A DNA stretch of 64,000 bases, from positions 3,722,001-3,786,000 of the forward strand of contig NZ_CP028923.1 in assembly GCF_005166025.1 (NCBI RefSeq), given 5' to 3'. Source of the DNA: Mangrovivirga cuniculi. GTDB taxonomy: Bacteria; Bacteroidota; Bacteroidia; Cytophagales; Cyclobacteriaceae. Below the pieces are notes generated by a model. It saw only the letters and a program-made list of their open reading frames with translations, did not search any database and was not told the origin of the DNA. Shown piece after piece: positions 1-9,284 of the stretch (positions are counted from its first letter, which is position 1; every line of letters begins with the position of its first letter). Made by a program: the position numbers and the translations under genes.

Positions 1-155
1 CCGCTCTCACTCTCACACTCACTCTGCTTTCCGGGGGTGGGGAGGAATGGGCGCTAGGAGGATCGATATTGTCTTGACCTTTTTGCTTCGTTTTTTGGAT
101 GCTGACATGCGATAGCATCGTCAGTATTTGTGTCAAGACAAAAATGAAGAGGAAG
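1..155 (-). repeat. Interspersed hairpin repeat copy, inverted
   Basis: On the minus strand this reads as the hairpin part of the repeat that recurs between 18 and 38 kb. The arms TGTCTTGAC and GTCAAGACA are present, separated here by an extra short palindrome, and are followed by the 'atcctcctagcgc' word. The outer edge ends in a 'gcagagtgagtgtgagag' tail that also occurs near 25170 and 29750. The copy lies directly upstream of the first small membrane protein gene, as another copy does upstream of its paralog near 30.5 kb. Confidence 0.8.
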
Positions 156-231
156 ATAATTCATCATTGTATATAGAAGATTCAAAAGAGAAAGAACTAC
201 CATAAAACAAAGTACCTACCTCCTCTCCCCC

Positions 232-300
232 TCTCTTTCAAACCACCAAAAAAAACCCTTATTATTGACCCAACTTTATCAACATCAATTTTTTAAACTA
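232..300 (+). promoter_or_regulatory. Conserved 5' leader of small membrane protein gene
   Basis: The 69 bases before the ATG at 301 are almost the same as the bases before the paralogous gene that starts at 30498 on the minus strand. Shared words include 'ttattatt' and 'tttatcaacatcaatttttt' up to the start codon. The leader is better conserved than the coding sequences, which suggests either a regulatory role or a recent module duplication. No clear -33/-7 pair was found in it. Confidence 0.5.
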
Positions 301-744
301 ATGAAATTCTTAAACTTTTTCATTTATCTGGCATTCACAATTTTAGTTCTGATAATTTTAGGGGCAATCGGTGCAGGCTTGATTTATCTGTTTATAATGA
401 ATAATATAGATGTCCGTTCAGGACCAATACAGCGCTTATCCGAGACGATTTATTTGACCTTACCCCTCTTTATTGGAATTGGAATAGCAATTCAGTCTTT
501 GATAAACAAAATTCTCGGAGCAGGACGAAGCAAATTTTTCACTGCTTTTTATTTTACAGTTATGCTGCTAATAATCGGTTCCGCTTATTACTTCAAAGTG
601 TGGGACGGAACTTCTGTTAATGAATTCTTCTGGATCGGAGTCCAGGGTTGTTATTTATTAGGTTCGGTATTATTTGCTATACCCAGGACGAAAAAGGTAT
701 TCATTAAAGAAAAAAGCATTAGTTCGGATCCGGAAATATTATAA
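301..744 (+). CDS. Small four-helix membrane protein, paralog family copy 1
   Basis: Function is not recognised. The 147 residues hold about four hydrophobic segments (roughly 5-30, 45-67, 76-96, 108-130) and a charged C-terminal tail ending SSDPEIL. The ATG at 301 is chosen over an in-frame TTG at 265 because the conserved leader runs to 301 and the protein then starts with a normal hydrophobic segment. The next gene starts one base after the stop codon. That gene and the minus-strand gene at 30046-30498 are paralogs, as seen in the hydrophobic layout and the Ser-Asp-x-Glu/Asp-Ile-Leu tail. Inner-membrane location is inferred. Confidence 0.7.
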   Translation: MKFLNFFIYLAFTILVLIILGAIGAGLIYLFIMNNIDVRSGPIQRLSETIYLTLPLFIGIGIAIQSLINKILGAGRSKFFTAFYFTVMLLIIGSAYYFKVWDGTSVNEFFWIGVQGCYLLGSVLFAIPRTKKVFIKEKSISSDPEIL

Positions 745-745
745 T

Positions 746-1180
746 ATGAAAATAGCAGGAAAAATAATCATAGTAATACTTGTACTAATTTCATCATACC
801 CGGCAACACTTGTATTAAATCTAATTGCTGTCCTGACATATGAATCAGTATTTATTGAGCCTGTAAACAATAAATTACTATTTATCAGTATACCTTTGGC
901 AATTACTTATGGATTAGCTGTCCAATCTTTTACCATTTGGGCGACCAATATGGTAACAGCAAAAGTATTTAACTGGATATATACATTACTAGTCTTCGGA
1001 TTTGTGACATTCATGTTAAGTTCTAATGCGAGAGAATTGATATTTAGAGACCTTTCCATGTTCTCGTTATTCATAATCATGATCTTCATAGGAGTTGGCG
1101 CCTGGCTAAGAGTGTTGAAGATAATCGATAATCGATTTAAAAAAACTAAAACTGAGAGTGATATTCTGGATATGAAGTGA
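746..1180 (+). CDS. Small four-helix membrane protein, paralog family copy 2
   Basis: Function is not recognised. The 144-residue protein starts MKIAGKIIIVILV, has about four hydrophobic segments and ends TESDILDMK, resembling the tails of the copies at 301-744 and 30046-30498. The ATG at 746 follows the upstream stop (742-744) by one base, so the two genes should be co-transcribed and possibly translationally coupled. An upstream in-frame start at 674 would overlap the previous gene by 71 bases and add a basic, non-conserved extension, so it is rejected. Confidence 0.7.
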   Translation: MKIAGKIIIVILVLISSYPATLVLNLIAVLTYESVFIEPVNNKLLFISIPLAITYGLAVQSFTIWATNMVTAKVFNWIYTLLVFGFVTFMLSSNARELIFRDLSMFSLFIIMIFIGVGAWLRVLKIIDNRFKKTKTESDILDMK

Positions 1181-1251
1181 GTGGAATTTACTTTTTAAAC
1201 TGAATTACCATATATTTATGTAACTGAATTTAGAGCAATTCAAACTCACAA

Positions 1252-1998
1252 ATGGAAATCATCTTATTAATTTCCTTACCATTGATTGCGATAATTATTT
1301 TATCGCTTTATCTGAATGCTAAAATGCCCCAAATCATTGGGTCTATTGGAGAAGGTAAGGTCGCTCGAAAATTGAAAAAGCTGAACAAGAAAGAGTATAT
1401 CGTTTTCAATGACATTTACTTGGAATTTGATGGTAGAACCACCCAGATTGACCACCTTATTATATCTGTTTATGGGGTTTTTGTTATCGAAACAAAGAAT
1501 TACTCCGGATGGATCCATGGTAGTGAAAAATCAGAATATTGGCACCAAACAAAATATAAAGCTAAATGGAAGCTTTGGAATCCTATAAAGCAAAACTTAG
1601 CACATGTATATTTCTTGAAAAAATTGCTATCAGAATTCGGTCGACTTAATTATATCCCGGTGGTTGTTTTTGCTGGAAATGCTATTTTAAAGAATGTTCA
1701 TTCAGATACTCCAGTGATTTATGTAGAAGAATTAAGATCATTTATCAAGGACTATTTCATTGCTTATTATTCGGAAAGTGACATTCTTGCCATGGCCAAT
1801 AAAGTCGAGGCATCAATAACCAAAAACAAGAAAGGCCATCGAAAACATGTAAAGAAAAACCTCGAAGAAAAAAACTATAAAGCTTGGGCCAAAATCTGCC
1901 CGAAATGTGGTAATGATTTAGTTCTAAGAAATGGTAAATACGGGCAGTTTTATGGATGTTCGAATTTCCCGGCTTGTAAATATTCGGCAAGGGATTAA
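1252..1998 (+). CDS. NERD-domain protein with C-terminal topoisomerase-type zinc ribbon
   Basis: The 248 residues begin with one membrane segment (about 2-22). A NERD domain follows (about 30-150), with the family's typical GEGKVARKLKKL opening, 'TTQIDHLIIS' and 'FVIETKNYSGWI'. The Asp and the Glu-x-Lys of that core are the nuclease-like residues of the PD-(D/E)XK fold. The C-terminus (about 214-247) is a four-cysteine ribbon, CPKCG..CSNFPACKY, like the zinc ribbon of DNA topoisomerase I. NERD proteins are thought to be nuclease-related, but the substrate is unknown. The position next to a restriction operon fits a DNA-processing or defence role, by inference only. Confidence 0.88.
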   Translation: MEIILLISLPLIAIIILSLYLNAKMPQIIGSIGEGKVARKLKKLNKKEYIVFNDIYLEFDGRTTQIDHLIISVYGVFVIETKNYSGWIHGSEKSEYWHQTKYKAKWKLWNPIKQNLAHVYFLKKLLSEFGRLNYIPVVVFAGNAILKNVHSDTPVIYVEELRSFIKDYFIAYYSESDILAMANKVEASITKNKKGHRKHVKKNLEEKNYKAWAKICPKCGNDLVLRNGKYGQFYGCSNFPACKYSARD

Positions 1999-2036
1999 CC
2001 TAAGTGTTTTTATACTTTAAAACAACCAATTCAAAC

Positions 2037-2549
2037 ATGAAAAAAGACTACTCATTTGAAGAACATGTTCACCGCTATGCCTGCTGGACAGCTGCACGTG
2101 CCGCACAACGAAGTTTTACAAATTCAGAAAATATTAAAAATGCTATCGAAGCAACTGATCTAAGAAAGGTTATCAACTCAAAAGAGAGCTTCACTGAAGA
2201 AAACTTTGATATTCAACATAAAATTTGGGCTAATGGTATAATCAACCATTTAAAGTCTCTTGGTATTGATGAGGATAAAGTAACTTATGGAAGAGCAGCT
2301 AAGATCATTAACATCTACATCAAGACTGCTGTTGTATTAAGGGATCCATATTGCAACCTATCAAAGATTGCTCACCCTCCAATTGATCGGATTCTTTTAC
2401 AGAATATACATAAAGAAAATAATCAATATGGTTTTGATAAAGCCAGCTGGACTTCCTTTGATGAGCAGGAGTATTTTGATGTAATTGAAAAGTTAAGAAA
2501 GTTAGAGTTTGATTATTTATGGAAATTGGAAAGGTTTTGGGAGATTTAG
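2037..2549 (+). CDS. Hypothetical protein with HxxRYACWTAARAAQR start
   Basis: Function is not recognised. It is a soluble, mostly helical protein of 170 residues. The N-terminus, around 'SFEEHVHRYACWTAARAAQR', matches a type I have seen in many unrelated bacteria without an assigned role. The ATG at 2037 is preferred over the alternative start at 2004, because the family normally opens shortly before the EEHxHRYAxWTAARAxQR motif. It lies 38 bases after the NERD gene and 49 before the next membrane protein, so the three may form one transcript. Confidence 0.65.
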   Translation: MKKDYSFEEHVHRYACWTAARAAQRSFTNSENIKNAIEATDLRKVINSKESFTEENFDIQHKIWANGIINHLKSLGIDEDKVTYGRAAKIINIYIKTAVVLRDPYCNLSKIAHPPIDRILLQNIHKENNQYGFDKASWTSFDEQEYFDVIEKLRKLEFDYLWKLERFWEI

Positions 2550-2598
2550 GAAAAATCAAATATCTTTAAAATAATATTTTTCAACTATTTACTCGACT

Positions 2599-3474
2599 AT
2601 GGTTTTAAAACAGAATCCTTTTTCATTTTACGATTTTTTAGGATATCTAATACCAGGTATTTTCTTTCTTTCTAGCATTTATTTCACCTTAGATCATTTT
2701 AATTACATTGATGCAAAAAATTGGTTAGAATCAGTTTTATTAGATAATCCTATTGACTATTTTATTCTAATAATTGTAGCCTATGTAATTGGGCATATTA
2801 TCAATTACTTATCTTCAATAACTATAGAGATTTATTCAAATTGGAAATATGGATTTCCTTCAAAAACCTTAATTGCTAGAAAACCAAAAGGATATTTTGA
2901 TTTTGACTGTAAAAAACCCAGGAATTGGATAAAAAGATTAATTCTACTCCCTATGTTTTTATTACCCTTATGGCCTACAGACTTTATATTTGGAAACTTA
3001 TTTGGAATTAAAGCCCATTTAACTCGACCTATGGATCGACCATATATAGATATTGCTAAACTCAAAACATATTCTCTAATAAAGATTAACGGGTATTTAG
3101 AAGCTGATAAGATGGGTAGTGCTGATTCATTAAATTTTTTCAGGTATCTATATCATTATGTTTTAGAGAATTGCCCAAACCATGTTCCTAAATTGCAGAA
3201 TTATGTGGCACTATATGGTCTACTAAGAACTTTCAGTTTAATATTTAATTTCCTATTCTTTATATGGTTTATTCTCTCAATAACAAAAGAATATAGTTTG
3301 ATAAATTATATAATTGCCGGAAGCTGTATGGCAATATGCTACATTTGCTTTATGGCATTTATGAAATTCTATCGAAGATTTTCATTAGAAGTAATTATGG
3401 CTCATATTGTCACGTATAAAATACCTGAGTCTAATAACAACGGATTTCTTAAAAAGATTTTAAATTTATTTTAA
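2599..3474 (+). CDS. Hypothetical membrane protein (FYDFLGYLIPG type)
   Basis: Function is not recognised. The 291-residue protein has hydrophobic segments near 13-32, 50-70, 110-135, 205-225 and 232-258. The opening 'PFSFYDFLGYLIPGIFF' is a conserved start I associate with uncharacterised bacterial membrane proteins. It lies just upstream of the type I restriction operon but is separated from it by about 480 bases, so it need not be co-regulated. A defence role is possible but unsupported by any catalytic motif. Confidence 0.6.
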   Translation: MVLKQNPFSFYDFLGYLIPGIFFLSSIYFTLDHFNYIDAKNWLESVLLDNPIDYFILIIVAYVIGHIINYLSSITIEIYSNWKYGFPSKTLIARKPKGYFDFDCKKPRNWIKRLILLPMFLLPLWPTDFIFGNLFGIKAHLTRPMDRPYIDIAKLKTYSLIKINGYLEADKMGSADSLNFFRYLYHYVLENCPNHVPKLQNYVALYGLLRTFSLIFNFLFFIWFILSITKEYSLINYIIAGSCMAICYICFMAFMKFYRRFSLEVIMAHIVTYKIPESNNNGFLKKILNLF

Positions 3475-3957
3475 ATTTCGCCTTTAAGGCATTCAAACTA
3501 ACCACTTCAAAAATTGGAATAAATCATAAGTCTCAAGTTATTCGAATTCATATAATCTCTTCTCATTTGTCTTCGATTAAGTAAAATCTTTTAAGCCTTT
3601 ATCTTATACATATACCAGCCTAAAATTACTACAATTCATTTCCCCTCCTAAAACCGTATTTTTAATTCTTTATAAAGAGCTAATAAGTACAAGTACTTGA
3701 TTTTTTAACCTGACTTTCATTTTTAAACATGTTTAATAATAATCTTACGCTTTCATTATTTATTAAAGCAGATATTTCGTCTCATAGTTTGTGATAAATT
3801 TGTAATTTAGATCAAATTATTTTTAAACCTGATTATCAACTGAGGATACTTCACTATCGCTTTAGAATTGGATAATCAGTTTGAATAAACAGAAAGTTTT
3901 TAAACTATAGCGTTGATTTAAAAGACTATCAAAAGGATTTATTGAAAGAAAATTTTA
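3475..3957. other. Non-coding gap upstream of the restriction operon
   Basis: This AT-rich stretch of 483 bases has no credible ORF. A TAAATTTG box at 3795-3802 matches the -7 element of Bacteroidetes promoters (TAnnTTTG). No TTTG lies at the usual 19-21 base distance upstream (the nearest is a TTTC at 3775), so the hsdR promoter is not firmly placed. None of the interspersed repeats of the 18-49 kb region were found here. Confidence 0.4.
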
Positions 3958-6900
3958 ATGACTAAAGAACATCAAATAGAAAAAAATCTGATCGAACAAT
4001 TAAAAGGGTTAAAATATACTCATCGACCAGATATTGATGATAGAAAAACACTTGAACAAAATTTCAAAACCAAGTTTGAAGCACTAAATAGAGTTCGATT
4101 ATCTGATAGTGAGTTTTTGCGCTTGCGTGAAGAAATAATTGAACCTGATGTCTTCGAAGCCTCCAAATTACTTCGTGAAAGACAGTATTTTCAACGAGAG
4201 GATGGAACTCCTTTGCATTACACCCTTGTAAATATTAAAGATTGGTGTAAAAATGAATTTGAGGTTGTTAGTCAATTAAAAATCAACACCGAAAACAGTA
4301 ATCAACGATATGATGTCATTCTACTTATAAATGGATTACCGGTTGTTCAAATTGAATTAAAAAAATTAGACATTTCTCCACGAAAGGCTATGCAGCAAAT
4401 TGTGGATTATAAAAATGAACCGGGTAATGGTTATGGGAACTCACTTATGTGCTTTATGCAATTATTTATTGTGAGTAATCGCAGTAACACATTCTATTTT
4501 GCAAATAACAAAATTCAACATTTTCAATTTAATGCCGATGAGCAATTTTTGCCGATATATCAGTTAGCTGATGAAAGCAATAATAAAATAACTCATCTTG
4601 AAACATTCACAGAAAAATTCCTATCTAAGTGTTCGCTTGGTGAGATGATCAGCAAATATATGGTGCTGGTTGAAAGTGAAAAGAAAATGCTTGTGATGCG
4701 CCCATATCAAATTTATGCGGTAAAAGCGATTGTTGATTGTATTCACCAAAATAGAGGTAATGGGTTCATCTGGCACACTACTGGTAGTGGTAAGACATTA
4801 ACTTCATTTAAGGCTTCTACCCTATTAAAAGATAATCATGATATTGAAAAATGTCTTTTTGTAGTAGATAGAAAAGATCTTGACAGGCAAACACGCGAAG
4901 AGTTCAATAAATTTCAAGAAGGCTCGGTAGAAGAAAACACCAATACAGAAACTTTGGTAAGACGAATGCTTTCTACAGACTATGCTGACAAGGTAATTGT
5001 AACTACCATACAAAAATTAGGTCTGGCGCTTGATGGAACTAATAGTCGCAATTATAAAGAGCGGTTAGAGCCGTTAAGTGATAAACGAATAGTTTTCATA
5101 TTCGATGAATGCCACCGCTCACAATTTGGAGAAAATCATAAAGCAATTAAAGAGTTTTTCCCAAATGCCCAACTTTTTGGCTTTACAGGAACGCCTATTT
5201 TTGATGAGAATGCAACCTATAAAATACGCGAAGAACAATATGAAAAATACAAAACAACAGAAGCCATATTCGAAAAGCAGTTGCATGCCTATACGATAAC
5301 CCATGCAATAGATGATAGAAACGTTTTACGATTTCATATAGATTACTTCAAGGGCAAAGGTGATAAAACACCTAATCCAGGAGAGCCAATCGCTCAGCAA
5401 GCTATAGTAGAAGCAATTATTAATAAACACAATGCAGCTACTAATCAACGAAAATTCAATGCAGTGCTTGCAACTGCTTCAATAAATAATGCAATTGAAT
5501 ATTATCGTTTGTTTAAAGAGGTTCAAAATAGTAAATCGGCTGAAGACCCGGATTATATCCCACTTAACATTGCCTGTGTTTTTTCTCCACCTGCTCAATT
5601 AATTGCTAAAAATGGAGATAAGCAAAGCTTAAAAAATGCAGCTGACATCAAACAACTTCAGGAAGATTTACAACAAGAAAAAGAAGATAATAAGAAAAAC
5701 CCTGAAGAAAAGAAAAAAGCATTAACAGAAATAATTACTGATTACAATAATCAATATGGCACAAATCATAATATCAATGATTTTGATTTGTACTATCAGG
5801 ATTTACAGGCTCGCATTAAAAATCAAAAATTTAGTAATAAAGATTATCCACACAAGAATAAAATAGACTTAACAATAGTTGTGGATATGCTACTTACCGG
5901 GTTTGATTCTAAATATTTAAACACCCTGTACGTAGATAAAAATTTAAAATACCATGGTTTGATCCAGGCATTTTCAAGGACAAACCGTGTGCTCAATGAC
6001 ACTAAACCGTATGGCAACATATTAGATTTCCGTTCCCAACAAGATCCAGTAAACCAGGCTATCACACTTTTCTCTGGTGAGGATGGTAGTAAGGCGAAGG
6101 AAATCTGGATGGTAGACCCTGCACCGGTAGTGATTGAGCAATACCGCGATGCTGTAGAAGCATTAGGTGATTTCATGCAAGAACACAATCTGGTAAACGA
6201 ACCTCAGGCAGTTTATAATCTTCGAGGTGATGCGGCAAAAATTGCTTTTGTAAAAAACTTCAAGGAAGTACAACGACTTAAAACCCAACTTGATCAGTAT
6301 ACCGATTTAGATGATGAGCAACAAGCTACCATTGAAGCCATTTTACCTAAAGATAATTTACAAGAATTTAGAAGTTCGTATTTAGAAACAGCCAAACAAC
6401 TTCGGGAGATTCAACAAAAAGAAGGTGATAATGCCCCAGAAGATATTCAACAATTAGACTTTGAGTTTGTCTTGTTTGCCTCTGCTGTTATTGATTATGA
6501 TTATATAATGAATCTCATTGCAGAAAGTACACAGCAAAAGCCATCAAAGCAAAAAATGAGCAAGTCTCAAGTAATTAGCTTGTTAAAATCAAACTCTAAT
6601 TTGATGGATGAAGAAGCTGACTTATCTGAATATATAAATCAAGTAGATTGGAGTGTTGGGCAAACCGCCAATGAGCTAAAAGAAAATTATGAGACTTTTA
6701 AAATTGAAAAATACGATAAAGAATTAGCCCAAATAGCAAATAATCATGGCTTACAAACAACAGAACTAAAAAGTTTTGTAGAACAGATAATGAATCGAAT
6801 GATTTTTGACGGGGAAAAACTCACCGATCTGATGGAACCATTAGAATTGGGGTGGAAACAACGAAGTAAGGCAGAAACTGCACTAATGAAAGAATTAACC

Positions 6901-6960
6901 CCTCAATTAAAGAAATTAGCACAAGGTAGAGAAATATCAGGATTAGCTGCTTATGAATAA
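3958..6960 (+). CDS. hsdR: Type I restriction endonuclease subunit R
   Basis: The 1000-residue motor and nuclease subunit of a type I restriction-modification complex. The N-terminal nuclease domain shows 'RYDVILLINGLPVVQIELKK' (about 117-136), with the Asp and Glu-x-Lys of the PD-(D/E)XK site. The SF2 helicase part has Walker A 'HTTGSGKT' (about 275-282), DEAD-like box 'FDECHRS' (about 382-388), 'GFTGTP' just after, and the motif VI region 'QAFSRTNR'. Length and motif order are normal for HsdR. It is the first gene of the operon; its last codons overlap the inferred hsdS start by eight bases. Confidence 0.96.
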   Translation: MTKEHQIEKNLIEQLKGLKYTHRPDIDDRKTLEQNFKTKFEALNRVRLSDSEFLRLREEIIEPDVFEASKLLRERQYFQREDGTPLHYTLVNIKDWCKNEFEVVSQLKINTENSNQRYDVILLINGLPVVQIELKKLDISPRKAMQQIVDYKNEPGNGYGNSLMCFMQLFIVSNRSNTFYFANNKIQHFQFNADEQFLPIYQLADESNNKITHLETFTEKFLSKCSLGEMISKYMVLVESEKKMLVMRPYQIYAVKAIVDCIHQNRGNGFIWHTTGSGKTLTSFKASTLLKDNHDIEKCLFVVDRKDLDRQTREEFNKFQEGSVEENTNTETLVRRMLSTDYADKVIVTTIQKLGLALDGTNSRNYKERLEPLSDKRIVFIFDECHRSQFGENHKAIKEFFPNAQLFGFTGTPIFDENATYKIREEQYEKYKTTEAIFEKQLHAYTITHAIDDRNVLRFHIDYFKGKGDKTPNPGEPIAQQAIVEAIINKHNAATNQRKFNAVLATASINNAIEYYRLFKEVQNSKSAEDPDYIPLNIACVFSPPAQLIAKNGDKQSLKNAADIKQLQEDLQQEKEDNKKNPEEKKKALTEIITDYNNQYGTNHNINDFDLYYQDLQARIKNQKFSNKDYPHKNKIDLTIVVDMLLTGFDSKYLNTLYVDKNLKYHGLIQAFSRTNRVLNDTKPYGNILDFRSQQDPVNQAITLFSGEDGSKAKEIWMVDPAPVVIEQYRDAVEALGDFMQEHNLVNEPQAVYNLRGDAAKIAFVKNFKEVQRLKTQLDQYTDLDDEQQATIEAILPKDNLQEFRSSYLETAKQLREIQQKEGDNAPEDIQQLDFEFVLFASAVIDYDYIMNLIAESTQQKPSKQKMSKSQVISLLKSNSNLMDEEADLSEYINQVDWSVGQTANELKENYETFKIEKYDKELAQIANNHGLQTTELKSFVEQIMNRMIFDGEKLTDLMEPLELGWKQRSKAETALMKELTPQLKKLAQGREISGLAAYE

Positions 6961-8187
6961 AAAAGGAAAATTAATACCTAAAATACGTTTTCCTGAGTTC
7001 GTTAAAAATGGGCAGTGGGAAGAAAAAATGCTTGGCAAGCTTGCAAAAAGAATATTAACCAAAATAAAAATGGAAAAATCACTTCTGTCTTTACAAATTC
7101 TGCAACTGATGGCATAGTAAATCAGCGAGAATATTTTGATAAAGATATTGCTAATAAAAAAAGCTTAAATAATTATTATTTAGTAGAGGATGGAGACTAT
7201 GTATACAACCCTAGAATATCAGTTCATGCCCCAGTTGGTCCATTGTCAAAAAATCGATTAGGAATAACTGGAGCAATGTCTCCGCTTTATACAGTTTTTA
7301 GATTTAATGATAAACAGAATAGTTTTTACGAATATTATTTCCAAACCTCACATTGGTATAAATCAATAAAAGCTGCCTCAAACACAGGAGCAAGATTTGA
7401 TAGAATGAGCATTACTGCTAGTGCATTTATGGAAATCCCTGTTTTGTATATTAGCTTACCTGAACAACAAAAAATCGCCTCCTGCCTTTCTTCTTTAGAT
7501 GAGTTAATCGCAACACACAATGAAAAGCTTGAAGCTCTAAAAAACCACAAAAAAGGATTAATGCAAAACCTCTTTCCTCAGGAAGGTCAAAAAGTACCAA
7601 ACTATCGGTTTCCGGAGTTTAAAAATGATGGGGAGTGGGTGGAGAAGAAGTTGGGAGATGCCGCTGATTTTATTAATGGCAGAGCATACAAGAAAGAAGA
7701 ATTGCTCACATCAGGGAAGTATCGTGTTTTACGAGTTGGCAACTTTTTCACTAACAATGAATGGTACTATTCAGACCTAAAACTTGGTGAAGACAAGTAT
7801 TGCGACAATGGCGATCTTCTTTATGCTTGGTCAGCATCTTTCGGTCCACGAATTTGGAAGGAAGAAAAGGTTATATACCACTACCATATTTGGAAGGTTG
7901 TTGAAAGAAGCGATATAGATAAGCAATTCCTCTTCGTCCTACTTGACTTTGAAACTGAAAATATCAAAACAGCACAAGCAAGGGGGCTTGGAATGCAACA
8001 TTTGACTAAATCAGGTATAGAGTCTTGGGAAAGTAGAATTCCACCAACCAAAGAAGAACAACAAAAAATTTCTTCTAGTTTTTCTGCTATAGATGAACTT
8101 ATCACTGCTCAATCAGAAAAAATTGAACAGCTGCAGCAACATAAAAAGGGCTTAATGCAAGGCTTGTTTCCGAAAATTGATAGTTAA
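6953..8187 (+). CDS. hsdS: Type I restriction specificity subunit S, with apparent frameshift
   Basis: HsdS supplies the two target-recognition domains of the complex. The ATG at 6953 overlaps the hsdR stop and opens 'IRFPEFVKNGQWEEKMLGKL', which mirrors 'YRFPEFKNDGEWVEKKLGDA' before the second recognition domain. That frame closes after 55 codons. The rest (GKITSVFTNSATDGIVNQ onward) is in another frame, open from a GTG at 7015. One extra base at the A4 tract 7061-7064 would join them into 411 residues, the usual HsdS length. Two conserved helical repeats are seen ('EQQKIASCLSSLDEL..HKKGLMQNLFP' and 'EEQQKISSSFSAIDEL..HKKGLMQGLFP'). As read, the protein loses the start of recognition domain 1. 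Confidence 0.88.
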
Positions 8188-8190
8188 AAA

Positions 8191-9273
8191 ATGAGTGGTC
8201 AAAAGAAACTGCATAAATTTAAATCGCTGAAGGAGGTTGCTATTAGGCTAAGAAGTGACCTAAATGATCATAACTTTGTACTACTCTATGGCTATAATGG
8301 TACAGGTAAGACTCGTTTATCTGTCGAATTTAAGGATAGAAGTAAGAAACGTAAAGAGAATCCTGAAACTGATACACTATATTATAATGCCTACACCGAA
8401 GACTTATTTTATTGGAACAATGATTTAGAAAATGACTCTGAAAGGCATTTAATTATAAACAAAGAATCAAGTTTTTTTGAAAGTTTCAAACAATTAGCAC
8501 TCGAAGAAAAAATATTTGTCTTTCTTGAGCGATATGCCAATTTTGACTTTAAAATTGATTATGAAAAATGGACTATCTCATTTAATAAGGGGAAAGAACC
8601 ATATATTAAAGTATCGAGGGGTGAAGAAAATATATTCATCTGGTGTATTTTCCTGGCTATTATTCAATTGACAATAGATGATGATGATAAATCAGGTCCA
8701 TACAAACATGTAAAATATATTTATATAGATGACCCTATCTCCTCTTTAGATGACAATAATGCAATAGCTGTTGCTAGCGATCTTGCTCAATTGCTAAAAA
8801 GAGGGAAAGATAAAATTAAATTTGTTATTTCTTCACATCATTCATTATTCTTTAATGTAATGTATAATGAACTTAAAAAAATCAAACACAAGTGCCATTT
8901 CCTACACAAAAACAATGGTGATGGATACGTGCTACAAGCTACTAACGACACTCCATTTTTCCATCATGTTGCAATGCTAACTGAACTAAAATCAGTATCA
9001 GAGTCAAACCAAATAAAAACTTATCATTTTAACATGTTAAGAAGTGTACTTGAGAAGACTTCAACTTTTTTTGGATATGACGAGTTTTCCAGGTGCATCT
9101 ATGGAATAGAAGATGAGGTGTTATATTCACGTGCTTTAAACTTATTAAGTCATGGGAAGTATTCCATTTATCAACCTGTTGAAATGAACCCTGACAATAA
9201 AGACCTATTTAAAAGAATATTAAAGGCGTTTCTGGATAAACATGAATTTCAATTACCAGAAATATTTGCTTAA
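8191..9273 (+). CDS. prrC: PrrC-like anticodon nuclease (ABC-type ATPase with RNase triad)
   Basis: A 360-residue protein starting three bases after hsdS. The N-terminal ABC-type ATPase has Walker A 'GYNGTGKT' (34-41), signature-like 'VSRGEEN' (141-147), Walker B 'YIYIDDPISSLDD' (176-188) and the H-loop 'ISSHHS' (213-218). In the C-terminal part Arg284 and Glu288 are four apart and His321 lies 33 further on. The catalytic triad of E. coli PrrC (Arg320, Glu324, His356) has spacings of 4 and 32. PrrC is held silent by its type I enzyme and cleaves tRNA-Lys when phage proteins disable restriction. Its place between hsdS and hsdM fits this role. The tRNA target is not proven here. Confidence 0.75.
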   Translation: MSGQKKLHKFKSLKEVAIRLRSDLNDHNFVLLYGYNGTGKTRLSVEFKDRSKKRKENPETDTLYYNAYTEDLFYWNNDLENDSERHLIINKESSFFESFKQLALEEKIFVFLERYANFDFKIDYEKWTISFNKGKEPYIKVSRGEENIFIWCIFLAIIQLTIDDDDKSGPYKHVKYIYIDDPISSLDDNNAIAVASDLAQLLKRGKDKIKFVISSHHSLFFNVMYNELKKIKHKCHFLHKNNGDGYVLQATNDTPFFHHVAMLTELKSVSESNQIKTYHFNMLRSVLEKTSTFFGYDEFSRCIYGIEDEVLYSRALNLLSHGKYSIYQPVEMNPDNKDLFKRILKAFLDKHEFQLPEIFA

Positions 9274-9284
9274 AAAATTTAAAA

